From positions 1 to 46,077 of the forward strand of contig NZ_PGVA01000058.1 in NCBI RefSeq assembly GCF_002860125.1: 46,077 nt of DNA, written 5' to 3'. The DNA is from Bacillus canaveralius. Its GTDB lineage: Bacteria > Bacillota > Bacilli > Bacillales > Cytobacillaceae. A program made the translations under genes and the position numbers. Numbering within the stretch: position 1 is the first letter of the stretch; the number at the start of each line of letters is the position of its first letter. The notes under the pieces were generated by a model. That model did no database searches. It had not been told where the DNA came from and saw only the letters and a list, made by a program, of their open reading frames with translations. Below, piece after piece: positions 26,722 through 34,753 of this stretch.

Positions 26722-27435
26722 TTAAAATACAATTGAGAGTTTGATATCAATGTTGATCACTTGATTAAGAGTTTGATAAATTGGTGAACGGACAAGCGTG
26801 TCATTCCATAATTGTAAAAGAATTTCTTCTTGTTCAGGTGAGGAAACAAAGAATGTCCCTGATATCTGTTTGATTTGAGGGCTGCCTTCATCTTCTAATT
26901 CCAGATGGTACAAGACATTTTCCAATCCGCCTTTTAAAGAGAGCTCCAGATTATCGATCACGATGTTTCGCCTCGACGCCTGAGTTCTATAGCCAACTGT
27001 TAAACAAGAAGCAAGTGAGGCCAGCAGATAATCAATAGCACTTGGCGCAATCACCTTATGACTAAAATCTGCAGGCTGGCCAGCCATGAAGGTATGGTTC
27101 CGTGAGTGGATTTTTGCGGAGAGGCCTTGTTCTCCGCGTACACGAACACTCCACTTGTACCCTTTAGCTGCCTGTAAATCCTTCTCGAGTTCGGCATGAT
27201 TGGAGCCTTTTTCAACCAAATAGCGCATTGTATGATCTCCCGGTTCTGAACCCAGGTATTTGTGCCCGACCATCCGGCACCAGGCCGGTAAATCTTCAGC
27301 AACCGTTCTTTCCCTGCTTCGTACTTCCAGTACCTGCCCAGCCAGAAGCGGGTCCATCGCTTTTTTTATGATTAACAGCAAGCCAGACCCACAATCTAAG
27401 TCTCCACCATCACATACGCCATCAACTGTTCTCAT
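26722..27435 (-). CDS. TusA-like domain fused to an OsmC-like domain
   Basis: 237 residues. The ATG chosen lies one base after the dsrE stop (TAGCATG), so translation is probably coupled. Residues 1-77 form a TusA-like fold; the position of the sulfur-carrying Cys is Cys15 in DLDCGSG, but the family motif Cys-Pro-x-Pro is replaced by Cys-Gly-Ser-Gly. A second Cys (53) is in EDLPAWCRM. Residues about 93-237 are OsmC-like (FMAGQPADFSHKV; SAIDYLLASLASCLTVGYR), with one Cys in SCLTVG; the place of the second peroxidatic Cys reads RSPIY. A peroxidase role is therefore doubtful, and a carrier or persulfide-handling role is more likely. The fusion strengthens the link between relay and OsmC function. 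Confidence 0.78.
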   Translation of the reverse strand: MRTVDGVCDGGDLDCGSGLLLIIKKAMDPLLAGQVLEVRSRERTVAEDLPAWCRMVGHKYLGSEPGDHTMRYLVEKGSNHAELEKDLQAAKGYKWSVRVRGEQGLSAKIHSRNHTFMAGQPADFSHKVIAPSAIDYLLASLASCLTVGYRTQASRRNIVIDNLELSLKGGLENVLYHLELEDEGSPQIKQISGTFFVSSPEQEEILLQLWNDTLVRSPIYQTLNQVINIDIKLSIVF

Positions 27436-27436
27436 G

Positions 27437-27799
27437 CTAATAGGTGATCGACGCGGCACCAAGGCTAAGGAACTCAACTAATTTCGCTCCCCCGACAATG
27501 GTTGCACCCTCAATAAGGTTATCTTCTTCCAAATTTCGCTTTTTAAAGCAAGGACTGCATACCCAAACAGTTCCTCCCGCTTCAATAAACTGATCCATGA
27601 GCTGTTTTAAAGGGGCAAAACCTTCCTCATGAATTTCATCCGCATAACCTTTTGACGCAAGAAATGCACCCTCAACATTTAAGAAAACCACTGTTTCCTG
27701 ACCTGATGCGACCGCAGCGTTTGCTACCACAAAACCAACAGTTGCTTTGTCCGGATCGTTCTTTGCATTCGTTAAACTGACTAAAAATTTCCCAGCCAT
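27437..27799 (-). CDS. DsrE-family sulfur-relay protein
   Basis: 120 residues, cytoplasmic. The DsrE/DsrF fold is evident from KFLVSLTNAKNDPDKATVGF at the N-terminus and VVFLNVEGAFLA near 37-48. A Cys pair, Cys81 and Cys84 in WVCSPCFKKR, lies where DsrE-type proteins bind sulfane sulfur. It probably hands persulfide sulfur (or selenium) to or from the TusA-like partners encoded on both sides. GGAGGAATAAATGAT precedes the start, and 48 bp separate it from the upstream TusA gene. Confidence 0.85.
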   Translation of the reverse strand: MAGKFLVSLTNAKNDPDKATVGFVVANAAVASGQETVVFLNVEGAFLASKGYADEIHEEGFAPLKQLMDQFIEAGGTVWVCSPCFKKRNLEEDNLIEGATIVGGAKLVEFLSLGAASITY

Positions 27800-27847
27800 A
27801 TCATTTATTCCTCCATCGTTGAATGTTTTTTATGTAAAAGGCGGTTT

Positions 27848-28087
27848 TTAGCCTTTTTCAATGTAGTAATGGCTTATCCTGCCTAAGTCTGTCCGGTTAA
27901 GAAGCCGATGCTTTTGCATTCTGCACCAGGCTGGCAGATCTTCACGGGCGCCCGGGTCGTAGGAGATTACTTCGATGATTTGCCCGCTTCTCATTTTTTT
28001 CATTGTTAAGAACAGATTCATGATCAGTTCCCCGCACCCGGTCGGACCAGCATCATAAGTCAGATCTGGTTCATAGTTAAGTTCCAT
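27848..28087 (-). CDS. Small TusA-family protein with variant motif
   Basis: 79 residues. First gene of the operon. The TusA fold is recognisable (TYDAGPTGCGELIMNLFLTM, then SGQIIEVISYDPGAREDLPA), but the catalytic Cys18 is followed by Gly-Glu-Leu, not Pro-x-Pro. A second Cys (55) in AWCRM is shared with the TusA domain of the fusion protein, so the two belong to one subtype. Canonical TusA delivers sulfur for tRNA thiolation; this subtype may serve another acceptor. AGGGGGA precedes the ATG. The promoter and a LysR-type box lie upstream. Confidence 0.8.
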   Translation of the reverse strand: MELNYEPDLTYDAGPTGCGELIMNLFLTMKKMRSGQIIEVISYDPGAREDLPAWCRMQKHRLLNRTDLGRISHYYIEKG

Positions 28088-28206
28088 TCATTGTATTCCC
28101 CCTGATAAAAAAGTTTAGGCAGATATTCGCAAACTTCTCCCAAAACGCCGTCTAAAATAAATTTTTGAATCTGTCAAAAAATGTCCAAATACTTGTGTTC
28201 CATTAC

Positions 28207-28212
28207 ATTATA
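28207..28212 (-). promoter_or_regulatory. -10 element of the tusA-metE-like operon
   Basis: Minus strand TATAAT with only a weak -35 (TTTATA) 17 bp upstream, a pattern of activator-dependent promoters. Confidence 0.45.
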
Positions 28213-28247
28213 GAAAAATGATACTCTTATATAAATTCAATTTATCT

Positions 28248-28264
28248 ATTATGGCGATGATAAT
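28248..28264. promoter_or_regulatory. LysR-type binding site
   Basis: ATTAT-GGCGATG-ATAAT, a 17-bp inverted repeat with the T-N11-A form of LysR-family sites. Its centre is about 56 bp upstream of the inferred operon start and just before the lysR gene, so it could serve both divergent directions. Confidence 0.6.
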
Positions 28265-28297
28265 TAATCGATTCTATGAATCGGAGGGCAAACTGTG

Positions 28298-29185
28298 ATG
28301 GATTTACACCAATTGTATGTGTTTACAAAGGTAGTTGAACATAAGAGTTTTTCCAAGGCTGCCGATGACATTTTTTTAAGCCAATCAACAGTGAGCTCCC
28401 ATATTCATGCGTTGGAAAGGATGTTAAATGTTAAACTTTTCGATCGTGTCGGCAGGGATAGTATTGTTACCCCCTATGGAGAACGTTTGTATGAATGGGC
28501 ACTGAAAATATTGCGATTAAAGGATGAAGCTTTACTCGATCTAAATCAAGGTATGAAAGAGTTGCGGGGAGTTGTCCGAATTGCCGCCAGTTCTGTGCCT
28601 GGCCAGTTCATGATCCCTAAAATGGTCAAGATATTTAGAACGCAATACCCTGAGGTTACATTTCATATCAATCAATCGCCTTCAAAAATTGTTTCAGAAA
28701 AAGTGCTTAATGGTTCTGTCGATCTAGGGGTCCTCGGAGAAAAATATGAAGATGACAAGCTTCATTATATTCCCCTATTAAAAGAGAAATTGGTTCTGAT
28801 CACATCTACACAGTTTAAAATCAAAGATCCCGTAAACATGGAAGACATCACGAAATACCCTCTTGTGATGAGAAGCTCTGAATCTGGAACCAACTCTATT
28901 CTTGAAAAATTTTTGAAAAAGAAGCAAATTCCAAAAGATCAATTAAATATTATTACCTATACAGACAGTGGTGAGAGTTTAATTCAATTCGTAAAGCAAG
29001 GCATCGGTATCTCAATTATTTCCGAAATAGCCGCAAAAGAATATGTGATGAATAAGATGATTTGCCTGCATGAGATTGACGATTTAAACGACGAAAGGTA
29101 TTTCTACCTCGTCTACAATAAAAATAAAACGCTATCATTGATCTCAAAATTATTTATTGATGAAGCTGGTAATTTGCTTGAATAG
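28298..29185 (+). CDS. LysR-family transcriptional regulator of the divergent sulfur-relay operon
   Basis: 295 residues. The N-terminal winged helix reads MDLHQLYVFTKVVEHKSFSK and on to STVSSHIHALERML; residues about 88-290 form the periplasmic-binding-like effector domain. The ATG was preferred to the in-frame GTG one codon earlier because MDLHQL is the family start; GGAGGG lies 9 nt before it. It resembles a LysR group that automatic pipelines label selenium-metabolism-associated (memory only); no selD or other selenium gene is in this window. Divergent placement and the box at 28248-28264 make it the likely activator of the operon. Confidence 0.87.
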   Translation: MDLHQLYVFTKVVEHKSFSKAADDIFLSQSTVSSHIHALERMLNVKLFDRVGRDSIVTPYGERLYEWALKILRLKDEALLDLNQGMKELRGVVRIAASSVPGQFMIPKMVKIFRTQYPEVTFHINQSPSKIVSEKVLNGSVDLGVLGEKYEDDKLHYIPLLKEKLVLITSTQFKIKDPVNMEDITKYPLVMRSSESGTNSILEKFLKKKQIPKDQLNIITYTDSGESLIQFVKQGIGISIISEIAAKEYVMNKMICLHEIDDLNDERYFYLVYNKNKTLSLISKLFIDEAGNLLE

Positions 29186-29273
29186 AGAGGGTCACTGGTA
29201 TATCAAAAAGGCGGACTTTTCATTTTGTGAGCAACATTTTAAACAAGCGTTGAATTACAAAATCGTGGCACAA

Positions 29274-29306
29274 TGAAAAAAACATTTGCTAACTTAATAG
29301 CAAATG
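29274..29306 (-). terminator. Terminator of the polysaccharide deacetylase operon
   Basis: CATTTGCTA pairs perfectly with TAGCAAATG around 6 nt; on the minus strand seven T follow. The stem begins right after the stop codon. Confidence 0.88.
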
Positions 29307-30527
29307 CTAATTTAAACTGACAATTTGTAACCCTTGCCCTTGCAAGTACTCAATAATCTGCGGCAACGCTTCGATAACCGATTGCGATTCGTGGAGAAGA
29401 ATGATAGAGCCGGATGCCTGGGAGCTCAGTACATAATGAAAGATTTCCTCTGAACTGCGCCCTTTCCAATCTTCGGTATCTTTATTCCATAGGACCATTT
29501 TTTGTTGGTGTTTAGCCATTAAATCGATTGTGGCTGCATTCTTAGCTCCATATGGAGGTCTAAAGAGCTCGACTTTTTCACCGATAACCTCTGCGAGCAA
29601 TTGATTGGATTGCAGTAACTCGCTCTCCTGCATTTCCAGGGAAAGATTCGCGAAATTGGGGTGGTTCATAGAATGACTGCCGATCGCGTAGCCATTCGAC
29701 TTGGCATACTGAACGGATTCAGGATATTTTTTCACATTCATGCCTATAAAGAAAAAAGTACCGCCAACCTGATAGTTATTTAATATATTTACTATCTCTA
29801 CTGAATATTTAGAAGGACCGTCATCGAATGTAAGCGCAACAGAACCTTCCGGAATGCTATAGGTCACTGCCTCGTTTAAGTCAATAACAGGAACAGCAGT
29901 TTGATTTGCCACATCGATTTCCTCTTCTGGAATTAACGGTTCTGGTTCTGCCTGGTTCACAACGGCATCTTCCACGACACTTTCCGCTTTTACCGTTGTT
30001 TTTTGGGCAATTGTTGTCTCATTTATAAAAGAATGACCTGAATATCCTAATAGAATGGTCGACATGACACTGATCATGGCCACAGCCATCCAACCAAGCT
30101 TACGATTATAGCGGCGGGATGTTACCCCTGGCTGATCTTGATTAAAATCATTAAACGGTGTATTAATAGCTAAGAATGGTAAAGTTTGAACTTCGCTTGT
30201 TTGTTGGATTTGCTTAATAGAGTTTAAGGCTTTCACATATTCTTCCGAACAAGCAAATTGTAACCGATCACTGTGATCACAATATGTTTTTGTTAAAAAA
30301 CTTGTATGCTGTTGCCTTGATGGATCCCAAAAGCTCTGTAACGATAATCTATATTTATAGTTTTGTTCAAAAGCAGTGATTGCTTTTAGTTTCTCGGCAG
30401 TATCATCATCTATTTCCCACAGTAGTTCAACTTCCTGTTCAAATGTTAATTTTATATGTAAAAATGATTTATTAAACGCCCGCTCGACAGATGATAATTC
30501 AAGCAGCTTTCCCTGATAGACTGACAT
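29307..30527 (-). CDS. Membrane-anchored NodB-type polysaccharide deacetylase with cytoplasmic N-terminal domain
   Basis: 406 residues. Residues 1-140 are soluble and unrecognised; one transmembrane helix (about 143-163) follows the basic stretch SRRYNRK. A Pro/Glu-rich linker then leads to a NodB domain (about 225-405) that should face outward: TFDDGPS with Asp235 and Asp236, SHSMNH with His285 and His289, and RPPYG. Such enzymes remove acetyl groups from peptidoglycan or other N-acetylated glycans, using a metal held by Asp-His-His. The N-terminal domain has no signal peptide and may sense or bind an intracellular partner, possibly the coiled-coil protein encoded 48 bp upstream. Confidence 0.85.
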   Translation of the reverse strand: MSVYQGKLLELSSVERAFNKSFLHIKLTFEQEVELLWEIDDDTAEKLKAITAFEQNYKYRLSLQSFWDPSRQQHTSFLTKTYCDHSDRLQFACSEEYVKALNSIKQIQQTSEVQTLPFLAINTPFNDFNQDQPGVTSRRYNRKLGWMAVAMISVMSTILLGYSGHSFINETTIAQKTTVKAESVVEDAVVNQAEPEPLIPEEEIDVANQTAVPVIDLNEAVTYSIPEGSVALTFDDGPSKYSVEIVNILNNYQVGGTFFFIGMNVKKYPESVQYAKSNGYAIGSHSMNHPNFANLSLEMQESELLQSNQLLAEVIGEKVELFRPPYGAKNAATIDLMAKHQQKMVLWNKDTEDWKGRSSEEIFHYVLSSQASGSIILLHESQSVIEALPQIIEYLQGQGLQIVSLN

Positions 30528-30575
30528 GGCTGCCCCCTTTGCTCTCCAGTCATAAATATTTATATAGCTGCCAGA

Positions 30576-31316
30576 TTACTCAGATGGAGTAGATGAAGCC
30601 GCAGTCTTCGCCGAAAAAGAGATGGACATCCGATCTGTGAAATCATTAATCGTCTGCATTAACTCTGTTTTTTCCTCAACGATTCTTTCATATTGCTCCA
30701 CGTAATTTTGATTTTCTACCTCTAGATTCCTGACGCGCTCTTCAAGCTCTTTGATTTTTAACATGTTTTGATATTGAGTGTTGGTCGATTCTTCACTGAG
30801 CTTTGCATATTTAATCATTTCTTTTTCCAACTGGTTTGTCATTTTTTCAAACTCATTATTCGACGTAGTTTGATAGTCTTTATAATCTTCGAGAAGCTGG
30901 TCATAACTCATTTGTTTATTGGTCAGCTTACCTTCCAGCACACTATACTCCTTGTTTTTTTCCTGCAAGAGCTGCTCTTTTTTGACTTCATCATGCTTTA
31001 AGCGGCGAATCATTTCATTCGCATTATATAATTGCTCCTCCAGGCCTTTCTTTTTATAAAGAGTCAATTGCCGGTCTTTCAGCATATTTTCGACAGAAAC
31101 AATCAAATCCAGTGAAACCTTATCTTGACTGTCTTTTTGGAAAACCTGTTTATTGACAGGGCTATCGACTGAATCGACTTTTTCGACATGATCAAGCAGC
31201 ATCTCCACTGTCTCGATTGGTGATACCACATCTTCGTTGCCTGGTTCCATTTGGTTTTGATTGGAAAGGACTCCTTTAAACCAACCCATTGATTTATTTT
31301 TTGTATCCTTGCTCAT
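30576..31316 (-). CDS. Coiled-coil protein of unknown function
   Basis: 246 residues, cytoplasmic, with no signal or membrane segment. Residues about 75-230 are a nearly continuous heptad-type coiled coil rich in Lys, Glu, Leu and Gln; the N-terminus (MSKDTKNKSMGWFKGVLSNQ) is basic with an amphipathic WFKGVL stretch, and the tail is Ser/Thr-rich. I do not recognise the family. It is first in a two-gene operon with the deacetylase, so it may organise or localise that enzyme. GGAGGAGTTGAAGTT precedes the ATG. Confidence 0.7.
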   Translation of the reverse strand: MSKDTKNKSMGWFKGVLSNQNQMEPGNEDVVSPIETVEMLLDHVEKVDSVDSPVNKQVFQKDSQDKVSLDLIVSVENMLKDRQLTLYKKKGLEEQLYNANEMIRRLKHDEVKKEQLLQEKNKEYSVLEGKLTNKQMSYDQLLEDYKDYQTTSNNEFEKMTNQLEKEMIKYAKLSEESTNTQYQNMLKIKELEERVRNLEVENQNYVEQYERIVEEKTELMQTINDFTDRMSISFSAKTAASSTPSE

Positions 31317-31456
31317 AACTTCAACTCCTCCTAATTAACTTAACGAATTTCTATCTATTAAAAGTGGTGAAAAAGGGTAAAAATAACCCCTGCTAAAGAA
31401 TCTATTTCCTTTTATATACCAGAATACGACAAAAAACCTATTATAATCCTGATTCT

Positions 31457-31484
31457 ATTGTATGATTATGTTGAAAAATGTCAA
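31457..31484 (-). promoter_or_regulatory. Promoter of the coiled-coil/deacetylase operon
   Basis: Minus strand TTGACA (31484-31479), 16-bp spacer, TACAAT (31462-31457). The leader would be about 130 nt. A second TATAAT lies nearer the gene but lacks a -35. Confidence 0.5.
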
Positions 31485-31584
31485 TAAGAGACTGGTATAT
31501 AGTGCTTATTTACGACATTGGAGGCGAGAATTTGAGATAGAATCTATTAAAATATTAGATAATACCGTTTTCTTGTTTCTGCAT

Positions 31585-31626
31585 AAAATGAAAAGAGGCG
31601 AAGAAACTCAACAAAGTTTCTTCGCC
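31585..31626 (-). terminator. Terminator of the small Gly-rich membrane protein gene
   Basis: GGCGAAGAAACT pairs perfectly with AGTTTCTTCGCC over 12 bp; on the minus strand TCTTTTCATTTT follows. A plus-strand open frame at 31462-31674 is an artefact spanning this hairpin. Confidence 0.85.
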
Positions 31627-31651
31627 CTTCTTATCGAGATTTGGGCTTTGC

Positions 31652-31903
31652 TTACCACAAGAAAAGCGGAATAAAAATTAATGCGGCTATCGCTCCCAGA
31701 GCAATCCCCGCGGCAAATCCCCAGCCCCAACCGCCATAACCATATCCTCCATAGCTCCGGCCCCTTCCAAACGGCCGAAGAAATACTCTGGATGGAGTGA
31801 CTCGCTCAATAATTCCTCGATGAATACGGCCGTCACGCGTTCTAATTTGCACAGCTCTTCCAATTCCCCGGTTACACATATTGTAATAACGTGATATAGA
31901 CAT
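31652..31903 (-). CDS. Small Gly-rich protein with one C-terminal membrane helix
   Basis: 83 residues from the ATG that follows GGGAGGTGCAGATA; a longer frame upstream has no such site. Residues about 10-40 (GRAVQIRTRDGRIHRGIIER then TPSRVFLRPFG) look like a small beta-barrel of the LSm/KOW kind, followed by a Gly/Tyr/Trp-rich stretch and a hydrophobic helix (about 62-82) ending in LFLW. Similar short Gly-rich proteins occur in spore-forming Bacillaceae, where some are coat-associated; that is only a possibility here. Confidence 0.6.
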   Translation of the reverse strand: MSISRYYNMCNRGIGRAVQIRTRDGRIHRGIIERVTPSRVFLRPFGRGRSYGGYGYGGWGWGFAAGIALGAIAALIFIPLFLW

Positions 31904-32188
31904 TATCTGCACCTCCCAATAAGGATGAATTTCCAACTCCTTAATAAGGTATGTCCAAATGTTTTTATTGGAATAGTTAGATACACAGGGCAAATGTGGA
32001 AATGTAATCAACGGTATCACATATTTTTGGAAATGATTTCATTTGGATAGTATAGTAATAGCCAAAAACTTGGAGTGGAGGTAAATATATAAAATGTTTT
32101 AAAGTTTATAAATTATAATAGGAATGGTATATTTATAACTAGCTATCCTTAAATTTTATAGAGAAAAACATTTTAGAGGGGGATTAAA

Positions 32189-32971
32189 ATGAAAAAATTC
32201 AAACTGTTTAGTGTATTTTTAGTACTTACTCTTTTGTTGGCAGCTTGTGGTTCATCAGAAGATAAGGCATCAGGCGGTGAATCAGGCAGTGGGGAAGACA
32301 AGGTTTATAAAGTTGGAATCGATACAACCTACCCTCCATTCGAGTTTGAAGAAGGCGGAGAATACACAGGAATCGATATTGACCTGATCAATGCGATTGC
32401 TGAAAGCCAGGATTTTAAAATTGAATTAAAGCCTATGGACTTTGGCGGAATCATTCCTGCAATGCAAGCAAATCAATTGGATGTTGCAATTGCCGGTATG
32501 AGCATCACGGATGAAAGAAAAAAGGTAGTCGATTTCTCCGAGCCATATTTTGACGCCGGGCTCACACTGGTTGTGAAGCAAGGCAGCAAAGATATAAGTT
32601 CAGTTGATGATCTGAAAGGCAAAAAAGTAGCCGTTAAAAAAGGAACGACTGGTGCAAAATTTGCCACAGATAATGCTGCAGATAAAGGCTTTGAAGTCGT
32701 TCAATTCAATGACAGCCCAGCGATGTTCCAAGAGGTCGCAAACGGCAATGCTGACGTGCTTATCGAAGATTATCCGGTTATCGCTTATGCGATTGCCAAA
32801 GACGATCTTGGATTGGAAATCGTTGGTGACCGCTTAAATGGGGATAAATATGGCATTGCTGTGTTAAAAGGCGAAAATCAAGATCTTTTGGAAAAAATCA
32901 ATAAGGGTCTTGCAGAGCTTAAAGAAAACGGCAAGTATGATGAGATTATAAACAAATACCTTGCTGAATAG
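32189..32971 (+). CDS. glnH: Polar amino acid (glutamine-type) ABC transporter substrate-binding lipoprotein
   Basis: 260 residues. A lipoprotein signal ends in the lipobox LAAC with Cys20; a Ser/Gly-rich spacer follows. The mature part is a family-3 solute-binding protein: GIDTTYPPFEFEEGGEYTGI near the ligand cleft and MSITDERKKVVDFSEPYF near 105-122, whose Arg and Asp hold the amino acid alpha groups. It captures the substrate outside the membrane for the permease and ATPase encoded next. AGAGGGGGATTAAA precedes the ATG. Glutamine is the likeliest ligand by resemblance, but Arg or other polar amino acids cannot be excluded. Confidence 0.87.
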   Translation: MKKFKLFSVFLVLTLLLAACGSSEDKASGGESGSGEDKVYKVGIDTTYPPFEFEEGGEYTGIDIDLINAIAESQDFKIELKPMDFGGIIPAMQANQLDVAIAGMSITDERKKVVDFSEPYFDAGLTLVVKQGSKDISSVDDLKGKKVAVKKGTTGAKFATDNAADKGFEVVQFNDSPAMFQEVANGNADVLIEDYPVIAYAIAKDDLGLEIVGDRLNGDKYGIAVLKGENQDLLEKINKGLAELKENGKYDEIINKYLAE

Positions 32972-32983
32972 TTAATATTTGAA

Positions 32984-33018
32984 CACAAGATGGCGCGCAC
33001 TCGTGCGCGCCTTGTTTT
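32984..33018 (+). terminator. Intercistronic attenuator after glnH
   Basis: GGCGCGCAC (32992-33000) pairs with GTGCGCGCC (33003-33011), followed by TTGTTTTT. Between binding-protein and permease genes such hairpins commonly lower expression of the membrane parts. Confidence 0.75.
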
Positions 33019-33035
33019 TGAAAGGAGATGAATGG

Positions 33036-33680
33036 ATGGACACGATTATCGCTGTTTTTCCATATTTAGTAGAAGGCCTTCAGGTCACTCTTTATATATT
33101 TGCAATCGCAATTATTTTAGGTTTTGTTATCGGTCTCGTTATCGCGTTATTCCGATTGGCTCCTTTAAAACCTTTGAACTGGATTGCAATCGTATTTGTT
33201 GATGCAATTCGCGGGACGCCATTTATTGTCCAATTGTTTTTTATCTACTTCGGCTTAAATTCATTTGAATTCATTCAGCTGGATAACACAACGGCAGGGA
33301 TTATTACGGTGGCGATTAATGCAGGAGCTTACTTTGCAGAAATTATCAGAGCCGGTATTCAATCAATTGATAAAGGACAATCTGAAGCAGCAAGATCGCT
33401 TGGCTTAACAAGTGTTCAGAATATGCGCTATATTGTTCTTCCCCAGGCGTTTCGAAGAATGCTTCCTACCATAACGAACCAATCAATTATCAGCTTAAAA
33501 GATACCTCCCTTCTTTCCATTATCGGAATTGCTGACCTAACCCAAAAAGGGGAAATTCAAGCCTCAGCTACGTTCGAAGCATTTAATATTTGGCTTACAG
33601 TTGGTGTTATGTATTTTGTGATCATTTATTTACTAACATTACTGGCCAATTTCCTTGAAAGGAGATTTGAGCTGCGATGA
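33036..33680 (+). CDS. glnP: Amino acid ABC transporter permease
   Basis: 214 residues from the ATG that follows AAAGGAGATGAATGG; the frame extends upstream but into the attenuator. Five membrane helices are expected. The family EAA loop is clear: [20 protein letters not shown] then [10 protein letters not shown], which contacts the ATPase. A homodimer would form the channel for the substrate delivered by the GlnH-like protein. The stop overlaps the start of the ATPase gene by 4 nt (ATGA). Confidence 0.9.
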   Translation: MDTIIAVFPYLVEGLQVTLYIFAIAIILGFVIGLVIALFRLAPLKPLNWIAIVFVDAIRGTPFIVQLFFIYFGLNSFEFIQLDNTTAGIITVAINAGAYFAEIIRAGIQSIDKGQSEAARSLGLTSVQNMRYIVLPQAFRRMLPTITNQSIISLKDTSLLSIIGIADLTQKGEIQASATFEAFNIWLTVGVMYFVIIYLLTLLANFLERRFELR

Positions 33681-34405
33681 GCATCATCCAAGTGAAAAAT
33701 TTACGAAAATCGTTTGGCACGTTAGAAGTGTTAAAAGATATCAATGCGGAAGTCAAGGAGAAAGAAGTCGTCTGTGTCATCGGACCTTCTGGTTCCGGGA
33801 AAAGTACATTCCTGCGCTGTCTGAACCGTCTTGAGGACATAACCGATGGCCATGTCATTGTGGATGGCAAGGATATTACCGACCCAAAGCTGGACATTAA
33901 TAAGGTGAGACAAGAAGTAGGAATGGTTTTTCAACAATTCAACCTCTTCCCGCATAAAACTGTATTGGAAAATATCACACTCGCCCCAACAAAAGTACGC
34001 TCTATCGATAAAGAAGCGGCTAATAAGAGGGCACTTGAGCTGCTCGATAAAGTCGGCTTGCGTGAGAAGGCGGAAAGCTATCCGGGAGAATTATCAGGAG
34101 GGCAAAAACAGCGTGTTGCGATTGCCCGTGCACTTGCGATGGATCCAAAAATTATGCTTTTTGACGAGCCTACATCAGCGCTTGATCCGGAAATGGTCGG
34201 CGATGTCCTGGAAGTCATGAAGCAGTTGGCTAAAGAAGGGATGACCATGGTTGTCGTCACCCACGAGATGGGATTCGCGCGTGAAGTCGGAGACCGGGTC
34301 CTCTTCATGGATGGCGGTTATATTGTCGAAGAAAACAAACCGAATGAATTGTTCGGTAATCCACAGCATGAACGAACAAAAGCATTTCTAAGCAAGGTAT
34401 TGTAA
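33677..34405 (+). CDS. glnQ: Amino acid ABC transporter ATP-binding protein
   Basis: 242 residues. All ABC motifs are in order: Walker [10 protein letters not shown] (36-44), Q-loop [11 protein letters not shown], signature LSGGQKQR, Walker B IMLFDEP with D-loop SALD, and switch His in VVTHEMGFA. It powers uptake by the permease encoded upstream, with which its reading frame overlaps by 4 nt. The length and the segment [20 protein letters not shown] are typical of GlnQ-type ATPases. A strong terminator follows at once. Confidence 0.93.
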   Translation: MSIIQVKNLRKSFGTLEVLKDINAEVKEKEVVCVIGPSGSGKSTFLRCLNRLEDITDGHVIVDGKDITDPKLDINKVRQEVGMVFQQFNLFPHKTVLENITLAPTKVRSIDKEAANKRALELLDKVGLREKAESYPGELSGGQKQRVAIARALAMDPKIMLFDEPTSALDPEMVGDVLEVMKQLAKEGMTMVVVTHEMGFAREVGDRVLFMDGGYIVEENKPNELFGNPQHERTKAFLSKVL

Positions 34406-34407
34406 AA

Positions 34408-34438
34408 AATCGAAGGTAGCTCCTTCGATTTTTTTTTA
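34408..34438 (+). terminator. Terminator of the glnHPQ-like operon
   Basis: AATCGAAGG pairs with CCTTCGATT around 5 nt, followed by eight T. Confidence 0.9.
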
Positions 34439-34587
34439 CAGAAAATAAAGTTCATAAAGCTCTTTAACTGAAAAACGGTTTCCACGGCACACTCCTGTTT
34501 ATTTAGACAAAGTCATTCATTTTTCGGTAGCTTATTACATTGAGAGATTTCAGAAGTTTAAAAAAAGTAAAAGGAGGGTATATATCG

Positions 34588-34686
34588 ATGTTTCTTGTTA
34601 ATCAGTACATGAAAATTCTCCAATATATTAACAAATTAAGAAATCCTGCTAAGTACCTTTTTCTCGTGCTCAAAATTGACATCTAA
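34588..34686 (+). CDS. Possible 32-residue peptide upstream of the TAXI gene
   Basis: MFLVNQYMKILQYINKLRN, then PAKYLFLVLKIDI. AAAGGAGGG lies 9 nt before the ATG, a near-perfect site. The peptide is basic and hydrophobic and could lie in or on the membrane. No homology is recognised. It could be a small protein, a leader peptide, or a gene remnant. The rest of 34439-34753 holds no other element that I can support. Confidence 0.4.
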   Translation: MFLVNQYMKILQYINKLRNPAKYLFLVLKIDI

Positions 34687-34753
34687 ACCTTTTCCATGAT
34701 TAACTATAATAGATGGAAAATTTAGAATTGTCATCAAAAGGGGGAAATCAAGA

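Noticed and set aside
31462-31674. 70-codon plus-strand frame
   Set aside because: It runs through a 12-bp perfect terminator hairpin and has no ribosome binding site.
34676-34710. TTGACA and TATAAT before the TAXI gene as a promoter
   Set aside because: The spacer is 23 bp, too long for a SigA promoter; either element alone may be used, but I cannot support the pair.
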